Source of the DNA: Aurantimonas aggregata
GTDB lineage: Bacteria > Pseudomonadota > Alphaproteobacteria > Rhizobiales > Rhizobiaceae
DNA length: 64,000 nt
Direction of reading: 5' to 3'
Assembly (NCBI RefSeq): GCF_010500835.1
Contig: NZ_JAAAMJ010000010.1
Span: forward strand, 1 to 64,000
Below are positions 24,769-34,165 of the stretch, one piece after another. Below the pieces are notes generated by a model. The model searched no databases. It was not told the origin of the DNA and worked only from the letters and a program-made list of their open reading frames with translations. The translations under genes and the position numbers were made by a program. Within the stretch, counting starts at the first letter, position 1; each line of letters starts with the position of its first letter.

Positions 24769-25224
24769 TCAGCGCCCTTCCGGGCGGGCGGGCGGGTACA
24801 GGTCCTGGACCGTGCCGGTGAGGATGGCGCCGCGCATCGCGCGGATCGCCTCGGCGGCGCTGGCGCGGTGGAGGCGGACGTCGGATTCGGTGCCGAGACC
24901 GGTGAGGTCCATCGGCGCAAAGCTGCGCGCCATCGACCAGTCGGGAAAGGCCCGCTCGCTCGCTGTGTGCATGGCAAGGAGCTGCATTTGCCGGTGACGC
25001 AGATCGTGGCAGATGCGCTCGAATATGGCTTCGAGCGGCGCTAGCGGGCCTTCCAGCGCCTGGACGAAGATGCCGGAGGAGAACACCAGCGATCCGGTAA
25101 TGCCGGCGGCGGCGTTGGCCTCCCGCGCGGCCGCGACGATGCCGTCGACGACGGCGTCGACGGTCTGGCGCGAGCCGGCGATCGACGCCTCGCTGCGGTA
25201 GAGCAGCCGGTGGAGCGTGTTCAT
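24769..25224 (-). CDS. BLUF-domain blue-light sensor
   Basis: BLUF domains bind FAD and respond to blue light by rearranging a Tyr-Gln hydrogen-bond network. The 151-residue protein has the key Tyr9 (LHRLLYRSEA), Asn37 and Gln55 (NAAAGITGSLVFSSGIFVQALEGP), the HDLRHRQMQLL strand and FPDWSMARSF. There is no attached output domain. Its start overlaps the stop of the upstream GGDEF-EAL gene by 4 nt (ATGA), so it is translationally coupled and probably controls that enzyme in trans. Confidence 0.9.
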   Translation of the reverse strand: MNTLHRLLYRSEASIAGSRQTVDAVVDGIVAAAREANAAAGITGSLVFSSGIFVQALEGPLAPLEAIFERICHDLRHRQMQLLAMHTASERAFPDWSMARSFAPMDLTGLGTESDVRLHRASAAEAIRAMRGAILTGTVQDLYPPARPEGR

Positions 25225-27584
25225 GCCGTCAGCCCGTGCGGCAGCGTCACGGAGAACATCGCCCGGATGACCGCCGCGGGAACAGGCCGGCTGATCAGGT
25301 AGCCCTGGATCTGGTCGCAGCCCTGCGTCGCCGCGAAGGCGCGCTGCGCCTCGGTCTCGACGCCCTCCATCGTCACGGTCATGCCGAGCCGGCGGCCGAG
25401 CATCGCGACGGCCTCCACGATGGCGACGCTGTCGCGATCCTCGGGAATGTTCTGGACGAAGGAACGGTCGATCTTCAGCTTGTCGAAGGGGAAGCGCCGC
25501 AGATAGCTGAGCGAGGAATAGCCGGTGCCGAAATCGTCCATCGAGATGCGGATGCCGGCCGCCTGCAGCGTGCGCAGATTGCCGTAGGTCGTCTCGTCGT
25601 CGGCGATGATGGCGCTTTCGGTGATCTCGAGCTCCAGCCGGTGGGCGGCTAGCCCCGAGGCCTCGACGATGGCCAGCACCGTCGCCGCGAGGTTGCGGTC
25701 GCGCAGCTGCATCGGCGAGAGGTTGACGGCGACCGAGAGGTCGTCGGCCCAGTTGCAGGCCTCGGTGCAGGCCGTGTGCAGCACCCATTCGCCGACAGCG
25801 CCGATCAGGCCGATCTCCTCGGCCAGCGGAATGAAGTGATCGGGCGGCACCATGCCCCGCTCGGGGTGGTTCCAGCGCACCAGCGCCTCGGCCCCCTGGA
25901 ACAACCCGGTCCGCGGATCGGTCTGCGGCTGGTAGTGGGCGACGAGTTCGCCGCGCGCCAGCACCTGCCGCAGCTCGGTTTCGAGGATCTGGCGCTGCCG
26001 CGCCTCCTCGTTCATCGCCGGCTCGAAGAAGCGATGGCGATTGCCGCCATCTCCCTTGGCGCCCGACAGCGCGAGATCAGCATTGTGCGTCAGCGCCTCG
26101 GCATCGGCGCCGTCCTCGGGGGCGATGACGATGCCGACGCTGGCGGTGATGTCGATGGCGCGGCCGTCGATGAGGAAGGGACGGGACAACAGCTCGACGA
26201 CGTCCCGGACGGCCGCCTCGGCGCTGCCCGCGCCGCCCTCGACGAGCAGCGCGAATTCGTCGGCGCCGAGCCGTCCGGCGAGGCTCGCCCCTTTGGCGAC
26301 GGCGCCGAGCCGCGAGCCGACGCGGCGCAAAAGCGCGTCGCCGACGACATGGCCGAGCGTGTCGTTGACCCATTTGAAACGGTCGATGTCGATCGCGAGG
26401 ACGGCGAAGGGCCGGCGGTCATGGCGGCAGGTCTTCGCCCGCTCATCCAAGAGGTCGACGAAGCGCGGGCGGTTCGGCAGGCCGGTGAGCGGGTCGAAGA
26501 AGGCGAGCTTGCGCAGCCGTGATTCCGTCCGCAACCGCTCGCGCTGGTCGCGGAAGGCGAGGACGGTCTGCGGCCTTGTGCCGAGCGTCACCACGCTCTG
26601 CAGCACCCGGACCGGCACGACGACGCCGTTGGCGCCGTGAAGGCTTGCCTCGACTTCCTCACGGTCCGCCAGGTCGGCGATGGCGAGATCCGGCAGCAAC
26701 TCGGCGACCGGGCGCCCGACGAGGTCGCCGGCCGTGTAGCCCGACAGCTTGGCGAGGCTGTCGTTGGCCGTCACGATCACCCCGTCATCGCAGATGGTTA
26801 GGCCCTCGAGGGCGATGTTGGCGAGTTCGTGCAGCCGCTGCCGGTCGCGGCGATGGCGCGCCGCCGCCGCGATGGCGAAGCGCAGCCCGAACAGCGCGAG
26901 GACGACCAGGCTGAATGCGACGGCGCCGACGATGGGCGCGACGACCGCCGGCGAGAGCGAATGGGCCGGCAGGGCGACAAGCGGGTCGAACGTCAGCTGC
27001 AGCGCCGACATGCCGCCGATGTGCAGCAAGGCGATGGCGAGGATCAGCAGCGGCACGCCGAGGGGCCGCAGGCCCTGGCTGCGCTCGCCGGCGACGACGA
27101 CCGCCGCGCCGAAGACGATCAGGCTGACGGCGATCGATCCCGCGACCATGCCAGGATCGAAGGCGACGTGTCCCCGGACGACGTAGGAGGCCTGGCCGAT
27201 GTAATGCAACGCGACGATCCCGAGGCCGATCACCACGCCGGCGCGGAACCGCCGCAGCCGGCCACGCCGGCCGATCGACATCAGCATGCCGAGGGCGATG
27301 CCGACGATCGCGGCGAGCAGCGACAGGGTCATCAGGACCGGCTCGAACGCCGCCGGCATGCCTGGCCGGAAGGCCAGCAGCGCGATCATGTGCGTCGCCC
27401 AGGCCGTGCAACCCGCCGCGACGATGCTGACGACGACCCAGTTGCGCTGATGGGTGCCCTTGGAGCGGCCGGCATGCTGGGCGATGGAGAAGGAGGCATA
27501 GACGCCGACGAGGCAGACGAAACCCGCCAGCGTCAGCAGACGCGGGTCGTGCAGTTCCTGAAGACAGGTCAGAACCGTCTGCAT
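25221..27584 (-). CDS. MHYT-PAS-GGDEF-EAL c-di-GMP signalling protein
   Basis: The 787-residue protein begins with a seven-helix MHYT sensor (about residues 15-240; His at 65, 127 and 188 in HMIALL, HYIG and HIGG), thought to sense O2, CO or NO through copper. A PAS domain (about 250-350), GGDEF (about 360-520) and EAL (about 535-780) follow. The GGDEF motif is GADEF (440-444), so cyclase activity may be reduced. The EAL domain keeps EAL at 566-568 and DDFGTGYSSL at 683-692, so it probably degrades c-di-GMP. It is coupled to the BLUF gene. Confidence 0.93.
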   Translation of the reverse strand: MQTVLTCLQELHDPRLLTLAGFVCLVGVYASFSIAQHAGRSKGTHQRNWVVVSIVAAGCTAWATHMIALLAFRPGMPAAFEPVLMTLSLLAAIVGIALGMLMSIGRRGRLRRFRAGVVIGLGIVALHYIGQASYVVRGHVAFDPGMVAGSIAVSLIVFGAAVVVAGERSQGLRPLGVPLLILAIALLHIGGMSALQLTFDPLVALPAHSLSPAVVAPIVGAVAFSLVVLALFGLRFAIAAAARHRRDRQRLHELANIALEGLTICDDGVIVTANDSLAKLSGYTAGDLVGRPVAELLPDLAIADLADREEVEASLHGANGVVVPVRVLQSVVTLGTRPQTVLAFRDQRERLRTESRLRKLAFFDPLTGLPNRPRFVDLLDERAKTCRHDRRPFAVLAIDIDRFKWVNDTLGHVVGDALLRRVGSRLGAVAKGASLAGRLGADEFALLVEGGAGSAEAAVRDVVELLSRPFLIDGRAIDITASVGIVIAPEDGADAEALTHNADLALSGAKGDGGNRHRFFEPAMNEEARQRQILETELRQVLARGELVAHYQPQTDPRTGLFQGAEALVRWNHPERGMVPPDHFIPLAEEIGLIGAVGEWVLHTACTEACNWADDLSVAVNLSPMQLRDRNLAATVLAIVEASGLAAHRLELEITESAIIADDETTYGNLRTLQAAGIRISMDDFGTGYSSLSYLRRFPFDKLKIDRSFVQNIPEDRDSVAIVEAVAMLGRRLGMTVTMEGVETEAQRAFAATQGCDQIQGYLISRPVPAAVIRAMFSVTLPHGLTA

Positions 27585-27766
27585 GCAAAGCCTCCTTGGC
27601 CCTGCCGACGCTGTAGCACTTCCCGCGAGGAATCGGTTAGTCGAGCGAGCAATTGTGCGGCATGCCGCCTGAGGAGCCGGAATGCGATCCAGCCGATCGG
27701 GCAGAAGCGCGCCGCGGGCCTCGACAAGTGGCGAATGTCGCCCGCCGGCAGCGAAGCTGCTCGAGC

Positions 27767-28471
27767 TTACCGGATCGACGCCCGGACGAACTGTCCCCTT
27801 ATGTCGATCGCGGGTTTCGCCCCCGGCGTGTTCGCCAGAGCGCTGTCGACCATCGAGGCGGCGGCCGTCACCGTATAGCTGATCGCGGTTCCGGCGACGA
27901 AGGCGAGGTCGACGTCCAGCGCCTCGGCGTCGATGCTGACGGTCTCGCTCTGCCGTGTCTTGTCGAAGGTGAGATGCGAGCGGAGCGCCTTGCTCTTCAG
28001 CGCGATTTCCGCCGCATGCCCGTCCAGTGCGAAATCCGCCGCCTCGTTGTCCAGCGTGACGGTGGAGAAATCACCGGTCAGCTTCACCTGCGAGGCTGCC
28101 TGCGCCACGGAGACCGACGCCTGCGGCCGGACGGTGGCGATCAGTTCCACCGTGCAGTCGGACAGGTCGAACCAGGACGACGAGGTGACGTCGACGACGA
28201 GGGTCGTGCCGTCGAGGCGCATGCGGCTCGACGGCCGGCAGTCTGCGGTGGACCAGCTCGAATACCAGCGGGCGAACCAGCCGGTGCGCCGTCCGGCAAG
28301 CGTCGCCACGAAGGGCCCGTCGGGAGCGGTTTTCAGGTCGATCACGCTGGCATCGCCGGTGACCGCGATCGCGGTGACGCTCGAGACGTCGAGGCTCTGG
28401 CGGCCATCGTCCCCGGCGAGGGCGAAGGGCGTGGCGGCAAGGAGGACGGCAATGGTGAGGGCGGTTTTCAT
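27767..28471 (-). CDS. Exported hypothetical protein, possible DUF4097-like beta-helix
   Basis: The 234-residue protein has a signal peptide (MKTALTIAVLLAATPFALAG). The mature part alternates short hydrophobic strands (VTAIAVTGDASVIDLKT, ASVSVAQAASQVKLTG, DFSTVTLDNEAADFALDG), as in DUF4097/DUF2807 beta-helical proteins. I do not recognise a specific family. It diverges from a membrane AraC-type regulator over 144 bp, which may control it. Confidence 0.65.
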   Translation of the reverse strand: MKTALTIAVLLAATPFALAGDDGRQSLDVSSVTAIAVTGDASVIDLKTAPDGPFVATLAGRRTGWFARWYSSWSTADCRPSSRMRLDGTTLVVDVTSSSWFDLSDCTVELIATVRPQASVSVAQAASQVKLTGDFSTVTLDNEAADFALDGHAAEIALKSKALRSHLTFDKTRQSETVSIDAEALDVDLAFVAGTAISYTVTAAASMVDSALANTPGAKPAIDIRGQFVRASIR

Positions 28472-28615
28472 GGCGAGGCTCCTGTCTTCGCGGTTGGCTC
28501 TCGCGATGGGAGCAAAGCGCCGCGCTGCCGGCGACCTCGATCCTGATCAGGGTCGACCTCCGTCGGGAAAAAGGTCAAGCTTGCGCAACCTTCACCCGGG
28601 TGACCTCGTCCGATC

Positions 28616-29692
28616 ATGATCTTTGTGCCGTTGCCTTTCGTCGTGTCGGTCCTTCTGGTCACGATCCTTGCGCAATCGCTGCGGCGGGGCGACGCGCCGA
28701 GGCTCTTCCTCCTGCTGATCGCGGCCTATGCGGTGCAGTCGGTGCTGATCGGACTGCGCTGGGGCTACGATCTACGGGAGGTGCGGCCGCTGATGGCACT
28801 GCTGGCGACGCTGATCGCGCCACTGGCGTGGCTGAGTTTCCGGAGCCTCGCCGAAGAAGGACGGACAACCACGCTGCGGCGCTTCTGGCCGCATTGCCTG
28901 CCGGCCATCGCCGTCGTCGGCCTGATGCTGGCCTGGCCGGATCCGGTCGGGCTGCTGATCATCGCGGTATTTCTCTTCTACGGCGTCGCGCTGCTGTGGC
29001 TCGCCCGTCTCGGCCCCGACGGGCTCGTCGCGTCCCGCCTCGACGGCGCCCTGCGCTCCCATCGGGCGCTGCAGGTCACCGGCCTGGCGCTGCTCGGCTC
29101 GGCCATCATCGATATTCTCGTCAGCGCGGATCTTGCATGGAATGGCGGCGCGCATTCCGGCGCGGTGATCTCGGTGGCGAACGTCCTCGCCTTACTCGTC
29201 CTCGGTTATGCCGCCTCGATCGCCGGCGCCAGTTCGGTGGCGGAAGAACCGACCGGCCGCTCTGCGCCGATCGAACCCGATAGTCGGCCGACGCCGGAAG
29301 ACCGAGCGGTCGCCGCGGCGATCGAGGCGCTGATGCGGGACAGCGAGGCCTTTCGCGACACCGAGCTCAATCTGGGCCGCATCGCCCGCCGGCTGAAGCT
29401 TCCGGCGCGGGATGTGTCCCGGGCGGTCAACCGCAGCTTCGGCATGAGCGTCTCGCAATACGTCAACGACTACCGGGTGAAGTCCGCCTGCCAACTCCTG
29501 GCGGAAGCCGACGAGCCGGTCACAAAGATCATGTTCGATGCCGGCTTCCTCACGAAGTCGAACTTCAACCGGGAGTTCCTGCGGGTGACCGGGCTCAACC
29601 CGACGGCCTGGCGGCAGCAGCATCGAGAACGCGGAACTGGCTCAGTGAGCGGAACCGCTGGTCCTGCGCAGCTTCGGCCGGTGTCGCGCTGA
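28616..29692 (+). CDS. Membrane-anchored AraC-family transcriptional regulator
   Basis: The first 200 residues form about six or seven membrane helices (MIFVPLPFVVSVLLVTILAQ onward). The C-terminus carries the AraC double helix-turn-helix (LNLGRIARRLKLPARDVSRA, then VTKIMFDAGFLTKSNFNREF and TGLNPTAWRQ). The design of a membrane sensor fused to an AraC DNA-binding domain is known but uncommon. The signal is not evident. The divergent exported protein gene is the likeliest target. Confidence 0.88.
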   Translation: MIFVPLPFVVSVLLVTILAQSLRRGDAPRLFLLLIAAYAVQSVLIGLRWGYDLREVRPLMALLATLIAPLAWLSFRSLAEEGRTTTLRRFWPHCLPAIAVVGLMLAWPDPVGLLIIAVFLFYGVALLWLARLGPDGLVASRLDGALRSHRALQVTGLALLGSAIIDILVSADLAWNGGAHSGAVISVANVLALLVLGYAASIAGASSVAEEPTGRSAPIEPDSRPTPEDRAVAAAIEALMRDSEAFRDTELNLGRIARRLKLPARDVSRAVNRSFGMSVSQYVNDYRVKSACQLLAEADEPVTKIMFDAGFLTKSNFNREFLRVTGLNPTAWRQQHRERGTGSVSGTAGPAQLRPVSR

Positions 29693-29700
29693 CGGGCCGT

Positions 29701-30087
29701 TCAAAGCTGCGCCTCGATGGCGGCCTTGTCCACGATCGACCAGACCGAGACGATCTTCGAGCCGGCGAATTCGTAGAAGACGTTCTCAGCGAAGCTCAAA
29801 CGACGCCCGTCGACGGCAAGGCCGAGGAATTCCCCCTTCGGCGTACAGTCGAAGGCGAGGCGGGCGGCAAGGCGCGGCGGCTCGCAGACCAGCATTTCCG
29901 CCGTGAAGCGAAGATCCGGAATGGCCGCGAAATCCTTCTCGAGCATGTCCCGATAGCCGGCGAGCCCGAAGGGACGGCCGTTGTGCGTGACCGCGTCGTC
30001 GACATGCTGCCCGAGCGCCGCCCAGTCCTGGCGGTTGAGGCAGTCGAGATAGGTTTGGTAGAGCGCGGCAAGCTGCTCGGGGGTCAT
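29701..30087 (-). CDS. SnoaL-like / ester cyclase-family protein
   Basis: The 128-residue protein has the NTF2-like pattern LAALYQTYLDCLNRQDWAALGQHVDDAVTHNG, GLAGYRDMLEKDFAAIPDLRF and AENVFYEFAGSKIVSVWSIVDKAAIEAQL, as in SnoaL-type cyclase-like proteins. Many members are of unknown function and may be hydrolases or isomerases of small molecules. It converges with the AraC gene, with only 8 nt between stops. Confidence 0.78.
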   Translation of the reverse strand: MTPEQLAALYQTYLDCLNRQDWAALGQHVDDAVTHNGRPFGLAGYRDMLEKDFAAIPDLRFTAEMLVCEPPRLAARLAFDCTPKGEFLGLAVDGRRLSFAENVFYEFAGSKIVSVWSIVDKAAIEAQL

Positions 30088-30171
30088 AAGGCGGGTCTCC
30101 TCGGGAATGGTCTGCGGCCGCTTGAGCTGGGAGTGGCCGGCGCAGTCGATGGCTGGATATGCCTTTCGGCT

Positions 30172-31121
30172 CTAGGTGCCCTGCGGCCGCTCCGCCGGCT
30201 CTGTGGCAGTGCGCGCGGCTCGGCGCGGCCCGGACAGGACGAGAATCCCGGCGGCGATGATCAGCCCCATGCCCAGGAAGGCGAGCGCGTCGAGGCGCTC
30301 GCCGAAGGCGGTGACGCCCCACAGGGCGGCAAACAGCAGATAGGCGTAGTCGAACGTGCCGATGATGGCCGGCGGCGCGGACTGGTAGGCTCGTGCCACG
30401 CCGATCGCGACGACCACCATGGCGCAGCCAAGCGCGAGCATCAGCAGCCAGTCGGCGCCATGCATCGGCGCCCATGGGCCGAAAAGGAACGGGTTGGCCG
30501 CGGGCTCCGGAAGCAATGCCGCAACGATCCCGCGGCCACGCCCGTCGCCAGCAGGCACCCGTGCAGCGACAGCGCCAGCACCCGGGCGCTCTCGTCGGCG
30601 CAGCGCATCGAGGTGACCATGGCGGCGAGCGCGTAGAAGAGCGCCGCGAGGATCGGCAGCAGCATCCAGGCGGAGAAATCGGCGCCGGTCGGGCGCAGGA
30701 TCACGAGGACGCCGAGAAAGCCGATCGCGATGCCGGCGAGACCCCGCCACCCGATCCGGTCTCCGGTCAGGAAGGTCGACAGCGCGGCGATGAACAGCGG
30801 CGTGGTGTAGAGGGCGGTCGCGGCGAGTGAAAGGTTCATGTGCGGAAGCGCCGCGTAGTAGGCGATCCACATGGCAGTCAGCAACAGACTGCGCAGAAGC
30901 GCCCAGGGCCGCAGCATGCCGGACGCCCTGCCGATGCCGTCCGGCACCAGAAGCCCCAGCAGGATCGGCACGGCGAACAGCGAGCGGGCGACATAGATCT
31001 GCCAGAGCGGGAAGTCGGCCGAGACGGCCTTGACCACCGCGTCGGCGCCGGAAAGCAGGAACACCGACAGGAGGATGAGGCCGATGCCCAGGCCGAGCTG
31101 GCTGGTTCGAATCCTCTGCAT
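30172..31121 (-). pseudogene. EamA/DMT-family transporter, frameshifted
   Basis: Two frames together make one ten-helix DMT exporter. The first runs from MQRIRTSQLGLGIGLILLSV to about GCLLATGVA, the second from about GIVAALLPEP through APPAIIGTFDYAYLLFAALWG to RPQGT. The shift lies near 30530-30536 in a GC-rich run (GGCCGCGGGATC on the minus strand) and corresponds to +1 or -2 nt. Neither half alone is a normal transporter. It is either a recent mutation or a sequence error. Confidence 0.83.
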
Positions 31122-31163
31122 CCGTCGTCTCCTGCCGTTTTCGGCAGAGACGTATCATGCGCG

Positions 31164-31199
31164 ACGGAGCGTCAAGGCTTGAAGGACCTGACGCTCCGT
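31164..31199 (-). terminator. Hairpin between desaturase and EamA genes
   Basis: An 11-bp perfect stem (31164-31174 with 31189-31199) encloses a 14-base loop. It sits 10 bp beyond the desaturase stop on the minus strand. No T-run follows in that direction, so it may act as a weak terminator or mRNA 3' stabiliser. Confidence 0.5.
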
Positions 31200-31209
31200 T
31201 CGTCAGTTT

Positions 31210-32250
31210 TCAGGCGACGGCGGCTTCCCGGAAGGAGACCAGCCGCTTGGCCTTCTCGTCCCAGAGCACGAGCTTGACGCAGGCGAGGCTTTCCCAGAGC
31301 GTGATGCGGCCGATGTCGCGCAGTTCCGGGTGGTTCTTGAGGACTTCGGGCAGCCGGTAGAACGGCACCGTGCTCGACAGGTGATGCACGTGGTGGATGC
31401 CGATATTGCCGGTGAACCAGCGCAGCACCGCCGGCAGGTCGTAATGCGACGAGCCGTGCAGGGCGGCGTGCTGGAAATTCCACTCCTCGCCTTCCGACCA
31501 GTGCGTCTCCTCGAACTGGTGCTGCACGTAGAACAGCCAGACGCCCAGCGTCGCCGCCATCAGCGTGATCGGCAGCTGCACGGCGAGGAACGGCACGAGG
31601 CCGACGGTCCAGATCAGCGACGCCGCGATGATCGCGATGCCGAGATTGGTCGCCAGCGTCGACGTCCAGGGCTGGATGCCGCCGCGCATCAGGCCGATCG
31701 GCAGGCGGTACTGGCAGACGAACAGATAGGCCGGGCCGACGCCGAACATCACGACGGGATGGCGATAGAGCCGGTAGCGGGCGCGGCCCCACCAGGAAAG
31801 CGCCTTGTACTCGCCGACGGTCAGCGTATCGACGTCGCCGATGCCGCGCTGGTCGAGATTGCCGGTGGTCGCGTGATGCACGGCATGGGTGCGGCGCCAG
31901 TAGTCGTAGGGCGTCAGGGTCAGGACGCCGAGCAGCCGGCCGGTCCAGTCATTGGCGCTGCGACGGGCGAACAGGGCGCCGTGGCCGCAATCGTGCTGCA
32001 ACATGAATAGCCGGACCAGGAGGCCGGCGGCGGGCACCGTCAGGATCAGGCCCCAGTAATGGCCGTTGACGAAGGCGAAGGCTGCCAGCGCCCAGAGAAT
32101 GACGAAGGGGATGATCGTGATCGCGATCTCGATCGCGCTGCGGCGCGTATCGGGCTTGCGGTACCCGGCGAGGACGCGGGTCCACGGAAGTGGTTTGGTG
32201 GCGGCAGGAACTGCCCTGGTAGTGTCGATCGAGGCCAAGGTGGTGTCCAT
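31210..32250 (-). CDS. Membrane fatty acid desaturase
   Basis: The 346-residue integral membrane protein has the three histidine boxes that bind the di-iron centre: HDCGHG (86-91), HAVHH (122-126) and HHVHH (286-290). WEGEEW-like acidic sequence (WSEGEEWNFQHAALHGSSHY) precedes the third box, and four membrane helices are visible. The family introduces acyl-chain double bonds (delta-12/omega-6 type) or hydroxylates lipids; regiochemistry cannot be deduced. It is transcribed alone. Confidence 0.9.
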   Translation of the reverse strand: MDTTLASIDTTRAVPAATKPLPWTRVLAGYRKPDTRRSAIEIAITIIPFVILWALAAFAFVNGHYWGLILTVPAAGLLVRLFMLQHDCGHGALFARRSANDWTGRLLGVLTLTPYDYWRRTHAVHHATTGNLDQRGIGDVDTLTVGEYKALSWWGRARYRLYRHPVVMFGVGPAYLFVCQYRLPIGLMRGGIQPWTSTLATNLGIAIIAASLIWTVGLVPFLAVQLPITLMAATLGVWLFYVQHQFEETHWSEGEEWNFQHAALHGSSHYDLPAVLRWFTGNIGIHHVHHLSSTVPFYRLPEVLKNHPELRDIGRITLWESLACVKLVLWDEKAKRLVSFREAAVA

Positions 32251-32551
32251 GCCATGAAGAGAAGATACCGGGGCGCAGTAGCATCCTCGGTGCGGGGTCG
32301 ATAGTCACAGTTTGGTAAGGTGCACTTCCTGCGTTGGCGCCTGACCGACGCTCGCCATGCAAAAGGGATAACCGCGGACGCAGCGCTATGTTCCCGCAAC
32401 GAATACACAATCGACATGTCGCTGACGTGAACGAAAAGGGCAAAGCGCCAGTCGGCCGGCAGGGAAGGGGATCGCTGCCGGCTCGCCCGGGATGATCGGA
32501 GAGCGCTGCGGCCGCATGCCGCAGCGCCCTGTCCGTCATTAATGCTCCCGC
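32251..32551. other. Non-coding gap upstream of the desaturase
   Basis: The gap should carry the desaturase promoter near 32255-32340. It also holds a 9-bp perfect hairpin, GCGCTGCGG (32503-32511) with CCGCAGCGC (32519-32527), of unknown role, just before the repeat cluster. No gene is supported. Confidence 0.45.
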
Positions 32552-32769
32552 ACCCCTCTCTTGCCTTTTCTGCGACTTGGGTCCTCGGCAAGCCTCGGCC
32601 CAAGACCGCGAAAAGGCTTTCTTTCCCTCAAGGGGAGAGAGGGCGGCTTGGCGCTGACGCCTCGCAAACGGCGGTCGCCCGGGCCCCCTCTCCCCCCTTG
32701 AGGGGGAGAAAGCGATTTCATCGGCTTAGTGCCGAAGGCGCTAAACGATAGAAATCGCAAGAGAGGGGT
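32552..32769 (-). repeat. Composite palindromic element, full copy 5 (inverted)
   Basis: This 218-bp copy has both hairpin modules and the 12-bp terminal inverted repeats, in the orientation opposite to copies 1-4, more than 11 kb away. Confidence 0.9.
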
Positions 32770-32812
32770 ATTCTTCTCCGCCGCCCGAAGCGTCCGCCGT
32801 CGACGCTCCCGC

Positions 32813-32981
32813 ACCCCTCTCTTGCCTTTTCTGCGACTTGGGTCCTCGGCAAGCCTCGGCCCAAGATCGCGAAAAGGCTTTCTCTCCCTCAAGGGGAGAG
32901 AGGGTGGATCATCTCAGATGCCTCGGCCAAAGCGTCGCCGCTCTCGACGGCCTCTCACCCCTTGAGGGCAAGAGAGGGGGT
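32813..32981 (-). repeat. Composite palindromic element, degenerate copy 6 (inverted)
   Basis: It keeps the GCCTTTTC hairpin module and a terminal CAAGAGAGGGG, but the other module is replaced by a short CCCCTTGAGGG remnant. It ends 25 bp before the SDR stop codon. Confidence 0.82.
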
Positions 32982-33006
32982 TGGCTTCCGCAACGCTCCC
33001 TTTGGC

Positions 33007-34068
33007 CTATGGGATCAGCCGGTCGGCCCGCAGCCGCTCGAAGAGGTCGAAGAACGCGTCGTCGGTCGGCTGGTAGGCGGTGAAGCCCATCCGCCGGCTC
33101 TTGCTCATGTCGGTGACAACCTCGATCGGCCGGCCAAGATCGGCGTCCGTATGCCACGGCGAGGAAAGACGCGACAGATCGGGTTCGGCGAGGTTTTCGC
33201 GCGCGGCGATCTGGCGCCAGAGCTGGTCGTCGCCCTGCATCTGGTCCGCCAGCGGGACGACCGTGCCGTCGAAGGGCGCCGGCTCAAGGCCGAACCAGGC
33301 GGCGATCTCAACCCACATCCATTTCCAGCGGAAGACGTCGCCGTTGACGACGTTGAAGTCCTCGTTCGCCGCTGCCGGCGTCGTCGCGGCCCACAGGAGA
33401 TGCTGCGCCAGCTGGCTGGCGCTGGTCATGTCGGTCAGCCCCTCCCACTGCGCCGTCGAGCCCGGGAAGCGGAATGGCCGGCCGGTCTCGCGGCAGAGCG
33501 TCGCGTAGACCGCCAGCGTCGTGCCCATGTTCATGGCGTTGCCGACCGCCTTGCCGATAACGGTATGAGGGCGATGCACGCTCCAGGTGAAGCCATCGCG
33601 CGCCGCTGCGGCGAAGACCTCGTCCTCCTGCGCATAATAGAAATTGGCGACGTCGAGCCGGCCCTGTTCCTCGCGGAACGGCGTCTGCGGCAGCGCGCCC
33701 TTTCCATAGGCCTCGAAGGGGCCGAGATAATGCTTCAGCCCGGTGACCAGCGCGACGTGGCGGGCCTTGTCGGTGGGGCGGAGCCCGTCGAGCAGGTTCT
33801 TCACCATTGCGGCATTGACGCGGATGTTCTCCGCCTCGCTGTCCTGGCGCAGCCACGTCGTCAGGAACACCGCATCGGGATCGATGTCCGCCAGGGCCGC
33901 CGCCGTCCCGGCCGCATCCTGCAGATCGGCGACGACCGGGGTCACGCCATCCTGCTCGACCGGGCGCCGTGCCAGGCCATGCACGGTCCAGCCTTCCTGG
34001 ACGAGAAGCGTCGCCGTCGCGCTGCCGATGATGCCGCTTGCACCCACTACGAGAGCCGTCTTGGCCAT
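33007..34068 (-). CDS. SDR oxidoreductase of the progesterone 5-beta-reductase/iridoid synthase-like type
   Basis: The 353-residue extended SDR has the Rossmann motif GASGIIGSATATLLV, VALVTGLKHYLGPFEAYGKG, DVANFYYAQEDEVFAAA with the Tyr pair expected in this family, and WSVHRPHTVIGKAVGNAMNMG. Plant relatives reduce enone double bonds with NAD(P)H. The bacterial substrate is unknown. It diverges from an HxlR regulator over about 100 bp, a frequent arrangement in which the regulator controls the oxidoreductase. Confidence 0.85.
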   Translation of the reverse strand: MAKTALVVGASGIIGSATATLLVQEGWTVHGLARRPVEQDGVTPVVADLQDAAGTAAALADIDPDAVFLTTWLRQDSEAENIRVNAAMVKNLLDGLRPTDKARHVALVTGLKHYLGPFEAYGKGALPQTPFREEQGRLDVANFYYAQEDEVFAAAARDGFTWSVHRPHTVIGKAVGNAMNMGTTLAVYATLCRETGRPFRFPGSTAQWEGLTDMTSASQLAQHLLWAATTPAAANEDFNVVNGDVFRWKWMWVEIAAWFGLEPAPFDGTVVPLADQMQGDDQLWRQIAARENLAEPDLSRLSSPWHTDADLGRPIEVVTDMSKSRRMGFTAYQPTDDAFFDLFERLRADRLIP

Positions 34069-34165
34069 GTCTGTCTCCTTGATCGCTTGACGACGGAGCT
34101 AGGCGGCGGCCGCGCCATCCGCTAGACGGCACCAAACAGGGACCTAGCCACCTGGAGGTAACCAC

